A DNA stretch of 64,000 nt from an uncultured Sphingomonadales bacterium (GTDB lineage: Bacteria; Pseudomonadota; Alphaproteobacteria; Sphingomonadales; Sphingomonadaceae): the NCBI GenBank assembly GCA_903821605.1, contig CAIJLZ010000012.1:62001-126000 (forward strand), given 5' to 3'. A model generated the notes under the pieces. It was not told where the DNA came from. It was given only the letters and a program-made list of their open reading frames with translations, and made no database searches. Made by a program: the position numbers and the translations under genes. Below, piece by piece: positions 45,176 to 54,633 of this stretch. Within the stretch, counting starts at the first letter, position 1; every line of letters begins with the position of its first letter.

Positions 45176-46195
45176 TCAGGACAGCTTCCCCTTCAAGCAT
45201 CGACCGATATACGGGTAGCTATCGGTGATGATGTAATAATAGGTGCCGTGCGGAAACTCCGGCGTCACCCCGGTGCGCCCGTTACAATCATCCAGATCGC
45301 CGCTTCCGGCCACATAGACATGGTCGCCATCAAAGGTGCCGAGCGGCGCCCAATGGGTCGATGGCCGATCCGGTGCACTGTGGGGGTTGATCTGGTAACT
45401 GCCGGCGCATCTTTTCAACCCGCTACCGGCATCGTCCGCGCGGCGGTAGCAATAGCGGGCATAGATCGGATAGCCATCAGATGCCCAGCCGACGAGCAGC
45501 ATCGCGGGCTGCTTGTCGGACAGGCCGGCACGGGCCAGCAAGGCCTCCGGCATCCCATGATAATGATAGGCCCCGCTTGGCTGGACATGGGCATTATTGG
45601 CATCAACCCCAAAGTCGAACACCGACTGGCCCAGCGCCTCGATCAGCCAATGGCCAACCGGCCCATCGAGGCTACAATCTTCGCGCCCGACGGCCGTGCC
45701 GGGGCAATGACCGTTGGTGACGGGATCGAACTTGACGCCCGCCAGCGAATAGCCAACCGGCAGCATCGGCCCGGCACGCGCCACCGATGCGGCCACCACC
45801 GGGAACAGCGGCAGCGATAGGCTGACCTCCTGCGCCCTGATCATGTTCGGATTGCCCGCATTTGGAAACACGCCCACTTCATGATCCGGCAAGCCATTGG
45901 CCAGCAATGTGCGCGTCGTGCCGGTGCAACTCCAACTCCAGCTTGCGGTCATCCGCCCGGCGCTATGATAATCGCCCGCATAGCTGCCGCTCTCGGCGCA
46001 TTTGACGGTGCCGCGCCGCGTTGCGCCATCCTCCCCGCCATTGGCCCCGCCATTGGCCCCGGCAACGGCCGCCACGGCAGGCGCATTGCCGCCCCCGCCG
46101 CCAATGTCGCCCAGCATCAACACGCCGATGACGATCACCGGCACCGTCATCAACGCCCCCAAGGCTGTTTTGAACGAGCTTGCGCGCGGGTTCAT
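45176..46195 (-). CDS. YHYH-domain exported protein (YHYH2, type A)
   Basis: A 339-aa paralogue of YHYH1, nearly identical in the motif region GAYHYHGMPEALL (about residues 207-219) and in the C-terminus RTGVTPEFPHGTYYY. It has a hydrophobic N-terminal segment and a Gly/Ala/Asn-rich linker but no lipobox, so it is either signal-anchored or released. It lies 2 bp after the YHYH3 stop and 81 bp before YHYH1. Duplication within the operon is the likely origin. Confidence 0.83.
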   Translation of the reverse strand: MNPRASSFKTALGALMTVPVIVIGVLMLGDIGGGGGNAPAVAAVAGANGGANGGEDGATRRGTVKCAESGSYAGDYHSAGRMTASWSWSCTGTTRTLLANGLPDHEVGVFPNAGNPNMIRAQEVSLSLPLFPVVAASVARAGPMLPVGYSLAGVKFDPVTNGHCPGTAVGREDCSLDGPVGHWLIEALGQSVFDFGVDANNAHVQPSGAYHYHGMPEALLARAGLSDKQPAMLLVGWASDGYPIYARYCYRRADDAGSGLKRCAGSYQINPHSAPDRPSTHWAPLGTFDGDHVYVAGSGDLDDCNGRTGVTPEFPHGTYYYIITDSYPYIGRCLKGKLS

Positions 46196-46197
46196 GC

Positions 46198-47250
46198 TCA
46201 GCCCGTCCGTTTCATACTGCTGGCCACCGCGCCCGTGACGCAGACCGTGGTATAAGGAAAGCTGTTGCTGCTGTGATAATGATAGCCCAGCGCCGTGGTG
46301 CTATGGCCTTGGCAATTGTCCAGCGTGCCCGCCGCACTGCCATCTGGTTCGGTTGCGCCGTAGACCGGAAAGCCATCGAACATGAAACCATAGATTTTGG
46401 TCTTGGCATCCGGCACTCCCGGCACATCACGCGCCCGGTGGTAGTGATAATCATAGGCGAAACCGGTATGGCCGCCATAGCTGTCAAGCGGTGCCAAATT
46501 GCGGAAGGCCGTGATCCGGGCCACGGGTTCGGGCGGGAACAACAGAATGCCGTCAAGCGCAATCCCCGCGCCCGGCAGGCTGGTCACCGCCGTGTTGCTT
46601 GACGCGACCTTCGGGGTTGCGGGTATCTCGATCGTCATCGTCTTGGCGGTGGGTGCCGCCTGGATGCAATGGTTGACGATGCCGGAGGTCTCCGCCTGCG
46701 CATAGGTCCAGTTATTGACCTCCTGCGTCGCGATCTTGTCCAACTCGGCATCGGTGGTGATGTTGACGCTGCCATCGGCATTGACGATCGACCAGCCGAG
46801 ACGGCTATCCAGCGTCTTGAGCCAAGCGACCGTGACCTGCACCTCTTCATCCTTGCCGGACGGGTTCTTCAAATTCGCTACGTCATCGACGAAATAGCCC
46901 CCCGGTGCGGCATCGCTCGTCGGGCACCATGGCCCGATGCTGTGCGCGTTCGGCATTTCATCGACTTGAAAGCTGTAACAGGTTGACGATGTGCCATCGC
47001 TCAGCGTGCACGACTTGGTGGTCACCGGCGTTAGCAGTTCACTACTGACCATCAGGTCCGACAGCTTGGCGGTGGTGGTGGTGCCGCCCGAACTGCTTGA
47101 ACTGCTGCTGGTCGAACTGCTCGAACTGCTCGATGTCGCGCCATCGCCGCCGCAGCCCGATAACGTCAGCGCGAGCGCCAGCATCCCGGCCGTGGCAAAC
47201 GGTGCAACGACGGGATGGGCGGGGTGAAATTTCGAGATATGCCTTGTCAT
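46198..47250 (-). CDS. YHYH-domain lipoprotein (YHYH3, type B, two YHYH motifs)
   Basis: A 350-aa predicted lipoprotein: lipobox LTLSGC|GGD, a Ser-rich linker, then a domain with two motifs, DYHYHRARDVPGVP near residue 265 and GYHYHSSNSFPY near residue 322. YGFMFDGFPVYG between them parallels DGYPIYARY of type A. AGGAGG precedes the ATG at 47250; the longer frame to 47625 overlaps the next gene. It is most similar to YHYH4. Function unknown. Confidence 0.84.
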   Translation of the reverse strand: MTRHISKFHPAHPVVAPFATAGMLALALTLSGCGGDGATSSSSSSSTSSSSSSSGGTTTTAKLSDLMVSSELLTPVTTKSCTLSDGTSSTCYSFQVDEMPNAHSIGPWCPTSDAAPGGYFVDDVANLKNPSGKDEEVQVTVAWLKTLDSRLGWSIVNADGSVNITTDAELDKIATQEVNNWTYAQAETSGIVNHCIQAAPTAKTMTIEIPATPKVASSNTAVTSLPGAGIALDGILLFPPEPVARITAFRNLAPLDSYGGHTGFAYDYHYHRARDVPGVPDAKTKIYGFMFDGFPVYGATEPDGSAAGTLDNCQGHSTTALGYHYHSSNSFPYTTVCVTGAVASSMKRTG

Positions 47251-47263
47251 GTTCCATTCCTCC

Positions 47264-47884
47264 TCAAACGCCAGATTGTTGATCAACGCGCTGCCCGGCG
47301 AGCCGCCGCATCCGCACCCGTAGCCACAACCAAGCGACCGCCAGCGCCGCAATGGCCAGCCCGGCCCCGGTCCATTCAAAACCGCGCCGCCAGTTGCGGG
47401 CATAAAGCGTGAGCGGCTCGTCCGGCGGCGTGTCGCCATCAAATGCAAATTGGGGCGCGCGCACCCGCAGCCCGCTGGGCCAGAGGCCATCCAGCCGCTG
47501 AAAACTGGTGATCCGGGCGGTAATCCGCCACGGATCAGCCGGGACGCCTTCCAACAGGAAAACCGCCATCGACATATGGCTACCCGGCATGATCGCGCCG
47601 CGGCCAAATTGCGCGCGCCGCCCATTCATGCGGATATCGATGGTCTGGCGCAAATGGGTGGCAAGACAAGCCTCGACGCGCGACAAACCAGCACAGCCGG
47701 GCACCCGACTGGCCGCGATATTCGCCGGACCAAAGCCGATCGACAGCAGCCATTGGCCCTGATCCTGCGTCAGATTATACTGCGCACCGGCAATCATATG
47801 GGCCGCCACGGGCATTGGTGTGATGACCGGCAGCAGCAATGCTGCCACGGCCCACCATCGATGCAAGACCATCCGCCTGCTCAT
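47264..47884 (-). CDS. Exported single-span membrane protein, unrecognised family, 206 aa
   Basis: A Sec signal peptide ends near VAA|HMIAG, so the mature protein would start with His. A periplasmic domain of about 140 residues (NLTQDQGQWLLSIGFGPANI) is followed by one membrane helix (GAGLAIAALAVAWLWL) and a short basic tail. The start of the mature protein resembles that of the HupE/UreJ-like protein (HMxxxQ, then DxG). The ATG at 47884 overlaps the YHYH4 stop (ATGA). I do not recognise a family. An N-terminal His is a known copper ligand in other proteins, which is only suggestive here. Confidence 0.75.
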   Translation of the reverse strand: MSRRMVLHRWWAVAALLLPVITPMPVAAHMIAGAQYNLTQDQGQWLLSIGFGPANIAASRVPGCAGLSRVEACLATHLRQTIDIRMNGRRAQFGRGAIMPGSHMSMAVFLLEGVPADPWRITARITSFQRLDGLWPSGLRVRAPQFAFDGDTPPDEPLTLYARNWRRGFEWTGAGLAIAALAVAWLWLRVRMRRLAGQRVDQQSGV

Positions 47885-48897
47885 CCCACCCTCGACATGC
47901 CGGTCGCAACCGCGCCGTTCAGACAGGTGGTGAGATAGGGAAAGGCGTTGCTGGCATGATAATGATAGCCAAGCCGCGCCGTGACATGGCCCTGACAACG
48001 ATCAAGGTCGCGCACCGCGCTGCCATCGGGTTCAGTCGCGCCATAAATGGGGTAGCCGTCAAACATGAAGCCATACACCCTTGTCCGCAGATTGGGCACG
48101 CCCGGCACCTCCCGCGCCCGGTGGTAATGATAGTCATAGGCGAAACCGGTATGCCCCCCGGTCGCATCCAGCGGCGCGACATTGTGATAGGTGGTAATCC
48201 GCCCCACCGGTTCCGGCGGAAAATACAAAACGCCATCCAGCGCAATGCCCGTGCCCGGCAAGCCGGCAGCGACGATATCGACCGGTTCCGCCGCAGCTCG
48301 CGGGACGGATGGGATGAGGATGGTCAATGTTCGAGGTATCGGCTGCGCCTGTACGCAATGATTGACGATGCCGTAGCTCGCCGCCTCACCATAGCCCCAG
48401 CGGCCAACCTCCTGATCGGCCACCATCGCCAATTCCGTGTCATTGGTGATATTGACGCTGCCATCGGGATTGACAATCGACCAACCCAAACGTTGATCGA
48501 TTTCCCGCAGCCAAGCGACCGTGACCTGCTTCTCCTCATCCCGCCCGGCCGGGTTACGCAGGTGGCGAACGTCATCGACGAAATAGCCGCCCGGCTCATA
48601 TGCGCTGCGCGGGCACCATGGCCCGGCCGCATGGGACGGCATGCTTGTCGTCTGGAAGGCATAGCATGTCGACACCGCGCCATCGCTCAACCGGCATGGT
48701 GTTAGCGCCACCGCCGTCGTCAACTCGCGCCGAATCATCAAGTCAGACACCCGGAGCATATGCGAGCCGGTCATGGCATCAGCCATCGCCATGCGGCGGG
48801 CGTCGCGGGCATGTCCTGCATAAGCGACAAGCGCAAAAGCGCCGCCGATCAAACATGCCATCAACACCGCCCAAAGGCGGCCAACTTTTCCACGCAC
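47881..48897 (-). CDS. YHYH-domain exported protein (YHYH4, type B)
   Basis: A 338-aa paralogue of YHYH3 with motifs DYHYHRAREVPGVP near residue 253 and GYHYHASNAFPYLT near residue 309. It has a signal peptide ending near AYA|GHA and no lipobox. I choose the GTG at 48897, which has GGAG eight bases upstream; a TTG at 48939 is an alternative. It is the first gene of the six-gene operon running to 42921. The promoter should lie in the AT-rich region to its right. Confidence 0.83.
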   Translation of the reverse strand: MRGKVGRLWAVLMACLIGGAFALVAYAGHARDARRMAMADAMTGSHMLRVSDLMIRRELTTAVALTPCRLSDGAVSTCYAFQTTSMPSHAAGPWCPRSAYEPGGYFVDDVRHLRNPAGRDEEKQVTVAWLREIDQRLGWSIVNPDGSVNITNDTELAMVADQEVGRWGYGEAASYGIVNHCVQAQPIPRTLTILIPSVPRAAAEPVDIVAAGLPGTGIALDGVLYFPPEPVGRITTYHNVAPLDATGGHTGFAYDYHYHRAREVPGVPNLRTRVYGFMFDGYPIYGATEPDGSAVRDLDRCQGHVTARLGYHYHASNAFPYLTTCLNGAVATGMSRVG

Positions 48898-48959
48898 CAA
48901 CGCTACTCCATCACGATCACGCAACCCGAGGCGGGCCAAAGCCCTGCACCGACAACCAC

Positions 48960-49252
48960 ACCCGCAACTGGGGCGGCTGATGATTGCTATAAATATTCAT
49001 TGTGGAAATAATATGGATGGTTTTTATTAAATATGTCGCTCACAAAAATACATTAAAAAACACACATATCGACGAATACCAATTATTCCCGACAAATTCC
49101 AAATAACATGTATCCATAAAGGATCATTTAAAAAATCAAATTGGATCCTTCATTAAACATTTTGTCACCCCATAAGGGCTAAACAGCTCCATATTTCCTC
49201 CATGATGTGGGAATAGCAGACACATGTCGCAGGGAGTCGGCCACGGCATTCA
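48960..49252. promoter_or_regulatory. AT-rich divergent promoter region between the YHYH operon and gsp locus
   Basis: About 290 bp far richer in A and T than anything around it, with runs of A and T such as TTTTTATTAAATATG. An inverted repeat AAGGATC (49119-49125) / GATCCTT (49144-49150) with an 18-base loop lies inside. No ORF is convincing. Such AT-rich islands attract nucleoid proteins and silencers. It should carry the promoters of both divergent operons. Confidence 0.55.
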
Positions 49253-49759
49253 GTGACAATCCATGTAGGTAGTTGCTTGGCGTTCAAAAAATCATTTGTG
49301 CTGGCGGAGGGATTGATCGGCTGCCTGTTGGTGGCCCAGATTATCCGCCTCACCTTGCTTGTCGTGACGCCGCTTGGCCCCTTGGGCGATTGGCAGCCGA
49401 CCCGTCCGGTTCGGTTTCCTGCGGCGGCACGACAGGCGATTTTTGCCCGATTTGATCCATTTTACCGCGATGTCCCCATGACCCCGGATGCGGGTGGCAT
49501 GATGGCAGGCCCGGTCCACCTCTATGGCGTCCATGTCAATGCCGACACCGGCAGCGGCACCGCGATCCTCGCGCTGGGCGATGGCGAACAGAAACTCCTC
49601 GGCCTGGACGAGTTGGTGGCACCCGGCATCCGGCTTGCCGCCATTGCCTATGACCATGTCGAGATCGATCGCGCCGGTCAGCGGGAGCGGGTGTTCCTCA
49701 CCTCCCCCGACACCTCCGGCATCCAGCCGCCCGACATGTCAGGGACAGCCCATCCATGA
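49253..49759 (+). CDS. gspC: Type II secretion system protein C
   Basis: A 168-aa inner-membrane protein of the GspC type. A membrane helix (LIGCLLVAQIIRLTLLVV) is followed by a periplasmic homology region (GPVHLYGVHVNADTGSGTAILALG) that contacts the secretin. It lacks the PDZ or coiled-coil domain of longer GspC proteins. The start is uncertain (GTG at 49253, no clear ribosome site). Its stop overlaps the gspD start (ATGA). First gene of the locus. Confidence 0.75.
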   Translation: MTIHVGSCLAFKKSFVLAEGLIGCLLVAQIIRLTLLVVTPLGPLGDWQPTRPVRFPAAARQAIFARFDPFYRDVPMTPDAGGMMAGPVHLYGVHVNADTGSGTAILALGDGEQKLLGLDELVAPGIRLAAIAYDHVEIDRAGQRERVFLTSPDTSGIQPPDMSGTAHP

Positions 49760-51924
49760 ACCGCCATTTCCTTGCCCGCCTCCCCCTTTTGGCTGTGCTA
49801 CTTGCGGCGCAGCCGTTGGCCGCGCAGCATCTGCTCAACTTTCGCGACGCCGATATACGAGCGTTCATCGCCGATGCGGCGAAAGTGACTGGTCGCACCT
49901 TCGTCGTCGATGCGCGGGTGCAAGGCAAGGTCACCGTCGCCGGGGAGCGCCCGCTGTCCCGTGCCGAATATTTCGAGATTTTTCTTTCAACCCTGCGCGC
50001 CAACAATCTGGTCGCGGTGCCGATGGCCAATGGCAATTATCGCATCCAATTATTTGACGGCGCGGCCAGCCAGCCAAGCACGATCGGCAGCAAAGGCGCC
50101 TCGCGCAACCAGTTGGTGACTGAAATCGTGCGATTGCGTTTCCTTGATGCTGGCCAGTCGCTTGAAACGGTCCGCCCGTTGATCAGCCCACAAGGGGCCG
50201 TCACCGCCAATCGCGGGGCCAACAGCCTGATCATCGCCGATTTTGCCGACAATGTCAGGCGGGTGCGTGCCCTGCTTGACGCGGTTGACCGGGACACCAA
50301 CACCACCCGGCTGATCCCGCTGCGCAATGCCGGGGCGCGCGATGTGTCGGCCTCGCTGCAACAGCTTGGTGCCGGTGGCCAGTCGGGCATCGCGATCGCG
50401 GCGATTGATAGTAGCAACAGCATCGCCTTAAGCGGCAACCCCGGCATGGTCGACCGCTTTGCAAAGCTGGTGGATGACCTAGATCAGCGCGCCGAATCCG
50501 CCAGCGAGATCCGCGTCCATTTCCTCCAGCACGCCAATGCACAACGGCTTCTGCCGACGTTGCAGCAACTGGTCGGCGGCGGCAGTGATCCGACGCCTCC
50601 GTCCAACAGCCCGGCGGCGACGGGTGCATCGGGATCAACCGCCTCCATGGCCAATCCGATGGGCAGTCGCACCGGTGGGTCAAACGGGCCAAGCAGCAGC
50701 GCCAGCGCCGGCGCCAACGCCAATAACGCGCCCGCCGCCACGCCAACCAGTGGCAGCATCGCGAGCTATGGCCCGGCGATTATCACCCGTTATGAAGGCG
50801 CGAACGCGATCATTGTCGCCGCCAATAGCGATGTGCAGCGCAAGCTGGGCGAACTGATCCGCCAGCTCGACACCCGCCGCCCGCAGGTTTTGGTCGAAGC
50901 CGTGATCGTGGAAATCGGCAATGACGCCGCGAAAAAATTGGGTGTTCAATTTCTGATCGGCGGCAAGAACATGCCGTTTTTGGCCACCAATTATTCCAAC
51001 GCCAACCCGAACATTCTGTCCCTTGGCGGCGCGGCGGCGGGCTATGCGCTATCCAAGACGACCACGACCATCGACAGCAATGTCGTCACCACATCAGACA
51101 GCAGTCCGTTCGGCACGACATTTCAAGAATCCGCCGCCAATGCCTTGCTCAACGCGACCGGCGGCTTTGCGGGCGGGGCGGGCACCTTTGGCAATAATGG
51201 CGTATTCGCCTCGATCATCAACGCGATCCGATCCGATACCAGTTCCAACCTGTTGGCCGTGCCGCATCTGGTGACGCTGGATAACCAGCCCGCGCGCTTT
51301 CTGGTCGGGCAGGAAGTGCCGATTGCCACCGGCGAGGCGCTGTCCAAGAACTTCGACAATGCCTTCCGCACGGTCCAGCGCGAAGAAGTCGGCATCAAGC
51401 TGGAGGTCACCCCACAGGTCAATGACAGCGGCGAGGTCATGATGACGTTGCGGCAAGAAGTGTCGAGCATCGCCGGACCGGTTTCGACCCAATCGAGCGA
51501 TCTCGTCATCAACAAGCGCAGCTTCGAGACCGTGTTGACGGCTGATGACGGCCAGATTCTCGCCATTGGCGGGCTGCTGAACGACGACGAACGCCGAACG
51601 ATTGAACGCATTCCGCTGCTCGGTGATGTGCCGCTGCTGGGCCAGTTGTTCCGGTCGCGCAGCCGCAGCCATGCCAAGACCAATTTGATGGTCTTCATCC
51701 GCCCGACCGTGCTGCGCGACAGCGCCGATAACGCTGCCTTCACCGCCCGGCGTTACGGCCAATTGCGCGCGGCCCAGCTTGCCCGCAACCCGGATACCGA
51801 ACCCGAAATCGACCTGTTGGTCCGCGACTATCTCGGCACGGTGCCGCCGGTCGCGGCCGGGCGTTCCGATGATGCGGTCATCGTCCCGCCCCCGCCCGCA
51901 TCGCCGCCCGCGGGCCAACCATGA
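49756..51924 (+). CDS. gspD: Type II secretion system secretin
   Basis: A 722-aa outer-membrane channel subunit. A signal peptide ends LAA|QHLLN, the N0 domain begins NFRDADIRAFIADAAKVTG, and N1-N3 domains follow. A long Ser/Gly/Ala/Asn loop lies near residues 280-335, inside N3. The C-terminal secretin domain includes VPIATGEALS, EVGIKLEVTPQVN and RIPLLGDVPLLGQLFRS. No pilotin gene is adjacent. It is coupled to gspE by an ATGA overlap. Confidence 0.95.
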   Translation: MNRHFLARLPLLAVLLAAQPLAAQHLLNFRDADIRAFIADAAKVTGRTFVVDARVQGKVTVAGERPLSRAEYFEIFLSTLRANNLVAVPMANGNYRIQLFDGAASQPSTIGSKGASRNQLVTEIVRLRFLDAGQSLETVRPLISPQGAVTANRGANSLIIADFADNVRRVRALLDAVDRDTNTTRLIPLRNAGARDVSASLQQLGAGGQSGIAIAAIDSSNSIALSGNPGMVDRFAKLVDDLDQRAESASEIRVHFLQHANAQRLLPTLQQLVGGGSDPTPPSNSPAATGASGSTASMANPMGSRTGGSNGPSSSASAGANANNAPAATPTSGSIASYGPAIITRYEGANAIIVAANSDVQRKLGELIRQLDTRRPQVLVEAVIVEIGNDAAKKLGVQFLIGGKNMPFLATNYSNANPNILSLGGAAAGYALSKTTTTIDSNVVTTSDSSPFGTTFQESAANALLNATGGFAGGAGTFGNNGVFASIINAIRSDTSSNLLAVPHLVTLDNQPARFLVGQEVPIATGEALSKNFDNAFRTVQREEVGIKLEVTPQVNDSGEVMMTLRQEVSSIAGPVSTQSSDLVINKRSFETVLTADDGQILAIGGLLNDDERRTIERIPLLGDVPLLGQLFRSRSRSHAKTNLMVFIRPTVLRDSADNAAFTARRYGQLRAAQLARNPDTEPEIDLLVRDYLGTVPPVAAGRSDDAVIVPPPPASPPAGQP

Positions 51925-53405
51925 CCATCTGCGCGCCCCTGCCCTATGGCTTTGCCCGGCGGCACGGGGTGGTGCTGCGTGCCGCAACGCCAGAGCCGGT
52001 GATTGCCCTGCGCGCCAACGCCGAACCTTGGGTGCTGATGGAGGTGCGCCGCTGGCTAGGGCAAGCCTTCACCTTGGAACATGTCTCGCCCGGCCAGTTC
52101 GATGGCTTGCTCGCCGATCTTTATGCGCTCGACATGGGCAGCGCCGAGGTGGCCGGTGCGATGGCGGTGGGCGCGGATAGCCTCGACCTGCTCGCCACCG
52201 ATCTACCCAGTGCCGATGACCTGCTCGATAGCGCCGATGACGCACCCGCGATCCGATTGATCAACGGCATCATCGCCGACGCCGCGCGCCAAGGCGTTTC
52301 CGATATCCATGTCGAACCTTATGAAACCGCGCTGGTCATTCGCATGCGGGTGGATGGCCTGTTGCGCGAGGTGCTGCGCATGCCGCCCCATGTCGCGCCC
52401 GTGCTGGTCAGCCGGATCAAGGTCATGGCCCGGCTCGATATCGCCGAACGGCGCGTGCCGCAGGATGGGCGCATCGGGCTGACGCTGGGCGGCAAGGCGC
52501 TGGATGTCCGGGTTTCCACCCTGCCTAGCCGGGCGGGTGAGCGGGTGGTGCTGCGCCTGCTCGACAAGGACAATGCCGGGATTGATTTCGATGCACTAGG
52601 GCTGAAAGGCAGCGCCGACCGCATCTTGCGCGCTGCGCTGGATGAACCGCATGGCATCATCCTTGTTACCGGCCCAACCGGATCCGGCAAAACAACGACG
52701 CTCTATGCCGCGCTCAAGGCGTTAAACGATGGCCGGCGGAATATTCTCACGGTCGAGGACCCGGTCGAATATGCGGTTGATGGCGTCGGCCAGACCCAGG
52801 TCAATGCCAAGGTCGGGCTGACCTTTGCCGCCGGGCTACGCGCCATCCTGCGGCAAGACCCGGATGTGGTGATGGTCGGCGAAATCCGCGACCGCGAAAC
52901 CGCCGATATTGCGGTGCAGGCCTCGCTCACCGGTCATCTCGTCTTGTCCACCGTCCACACCAATGACGCGATTGGGGCGATTACTCGGCTACGCGACATG
53001 AAGGTCGAGCCGTTCCTCATCGCCTCGGCCCTGCGCGCCGTCATCGCGCAGCGGCTGGTGCGCCGTCTATGCCCGGGCTGCCGCATCGCATCGCAGTTGG
53101 ATGCGCCGTTGCCCGGCCTCGCCTTACCGGTCGGCACCATGGTGTGGCGCGCCAACGGCTGCCCCGCCTGCCAGCAAAGCGGCTATCGTGGCCGCATTGG
53201 CCTGTTTGAAGCGGTGCGCATTGATGACCGGATGCGGGCGATGATCATTGCCGATGCCGATGAAGCCAGTCTCGCCCGCCATGCTTTTGCCGCCACGCCA
53301 ACCCTTGCCGCCGCCGTCGGCGCACTGGTGCGACAGGGCGACACCTCGCCGGAAGAGGCCATTCGCATCGCGCGGCAGGCGGACGGAGAATCCGACCATG
53401 GCTGA
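51921..53405 (+). CDS. gspE: Type II secretion system ATPase
   Basis: A 494-aa cytoplasmic hexameric ATPase powering pseudopilus assembly. Walker A GPTGSGKTTT is at about residues 251-260, followed by the Asp box and TVEDPVEY, Walker B VVMVGEIRDRET and the His box GHLVLSTVHTND. The zinc-binding CxxC pair is CPGC (about 383) and CPAC (about 414). The N-terminal GspL-contact domain is short. It overlaps gspF by eight bases. Confidence 0.95.
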   Translation: MTICAPLPYGFARRHGVVLRAATPEPVIALRANAEPWVLMEVRRWLGQAFTLEHVSPGQFDGLLADLYALDMGSAEVAGAMAVGADSLDLLATDLPSADDLLDSADDAPAIRLINGIIADAARQGVSDIHVEPYETALVIRMRVDGLLREVLRMPPHVAPVLVSRIKVMARLDIAERRVPQDGRIGLTLGGKALDVRVSTLPSRAGERVVLRLLDKDNAGIDFDALGLKGSADRILRAALDEPHGIILVTGPTGSGKTTTLYAALKALNDGRRNILTVEDPVEYAVDGVGQTQVNAKVGLTFAAGLRAILRQDPDVVMVGEIRDRETADIAVQASLTGHLVLSTVHTNDAIGAITRLRDMKVEPFLIASALRAVIAQRLVRRLCPGCRIASQLDAPLPGLALPVGTMVWRANGCPACQQSGYRGRIGLFEAVRIDDRMRAMIIADADEASLARHAFAATPTLAAAVGALVRQGDTSPEEAIRIARQADGESDHG

Positions 53406-54630
53406 ATTTCGCTATCGCGTCATCGACCCCGCCGGTCGCGGCCGCGAAGGGCGCATCGCGGCACGCGACCGGGAAGAAGCAGGCCGCGTGCTACAGGACC
53501 GCCGGCTGTTCGTCGTCGACTGCATCGCCCTGTCGCCGGATGAACCACGCCCCCGCGCGCCGGCGCTGATCGCCTTGTCGCGGCCACGTCGCCAACGCCT
53601 CTCCGCCCGCGAACTGGCGCTGTTTACCCGGCAACTATCAACCCTGACCCAAGTGAGCCCGCTGGAAGAAGCGTTGCGCACCGTCGCCCGGCAAAGCGAG
53701 GCCGCGCATGTCCGGCGCATCATCGGCCATGTCCAATCGGGCATTCTCGAAGGTCGCCGCCTCGCGCTCGCGCTTGCGCTCGAACCGGCAAGCTTTCCGC
53801 CGCTCTATCGCGCGATGATCGCGGCGGGCGAGAGTGCCGGGAGCCTGCCCGAAATTCTCGACCGGCTGGCGGCCCTGCTGGAACGACAGGCGGAAGTGCG
53901 CGGCAAGCTGATCGCCACGCTCGCTTATCCGCTGGTGCTGGCGCTGGTCGCGCTGCTGGTGGTGGCGGCGCTCATGATTTGGGTCGTGCCCCGGGTGGTC
54001 GAACAGTTCGACACGGTTGGCCAGCAACTGCCGCTGCTGACCCGGATCGTCATCACCCTGTCGGACCTTGCCGCCAACTGGTGGTGGCTCGGCCTAGCCA
54101 TAACGGGCGCGCTGGCGTTCGGGGCCGTGCACCTGCTGCGTTTGGCTGGACCCCGGCTGACATTCGATGGCTGGCTGTTGCGGGTGCCGCTGATCGGTCG
54201 GCTGGTGCGCGATCTCCATGCGGCACGCTTCGCCCGCACGCTTGGCACCATGGTCGCCAGCCGATTGCCCTTGGTCGAGGGTCTGGAACTGACCCTGCCG
54301 ACGATCCACAATCGGGTACTCGCCGGGGCCACGCAAATGCTCGCCACCCAAGTGCGGGGCGGCGGCAGCCTGTCCGGCGCGCTGCGTAGTTGCGGCCTAT
54401 TTCCGCCATTGCTTGTCTATCTTGTCGCCAGTGGCGAAAGTTCGGGGCGGCTGGATCTCATGCTGGAACGCGCCGCCGACTATCTCGAACGCGAATTCGA
54501 CCGCTTCACCGCGACCGCGATGGCGCTGCTCGAACCGGCAATCATCGTCGTCATGGGCGCGGTGGTCGCGCTCATCATTCTGGCGATCCTGCTGCCCATT
54601 CTTCAACTGCAACAATTGACCGGAGCCTGA
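53398..54630 (+). CDS. gspF: Type II secretion system inner-membrane platform protein
   Basis: A 410-aa protein with two repeated cytoplasmic T2SSF domains (AREL-ALFTRQLSTL near residue 70; ARFARTLGTMVASR near 275). Three membrane segments follow the usual pattern. The ATG at 53398 lies within the 3' end of gspE and gives the conserved start MAEFRYRVIDPAGR. Confidence 0.94.
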   Translation: MAEFRYRVIDPAGRGREGRIAARDREEAGRVLQDRRLFVVDCIALSPDEPRPRAPALIALSRPRRQRLSARELALFTRQLSTLTQVSPLEEALRTVARQSEAAHVRRIIGHVQSGILEGRRLALALALEPASFPPLYRAMIAAGESAGSLPEILDRLAALLERQAEVRGKLIATLAYPLVLALVALLVVAALMIWVVPRVVEQFDTVGQQLPLLTRIVITLSDLAANWWWLGLAITGALAFGAVHLLRLAGPRLTFDGWLLRVPLIGRLVRDLHAARFARTLGTMVASRLPLVEGLELTLPTIHNRVLAGATQMLATQVRGGGSLSGALRSCGLFPPLLVYLVASGESSGRLDLMLERAADYLEREFDRFTATAMALLEPAIIVVMGAVVALIILAILLPILQLQQLTGA

Positions 54631-54633
54631 GCC

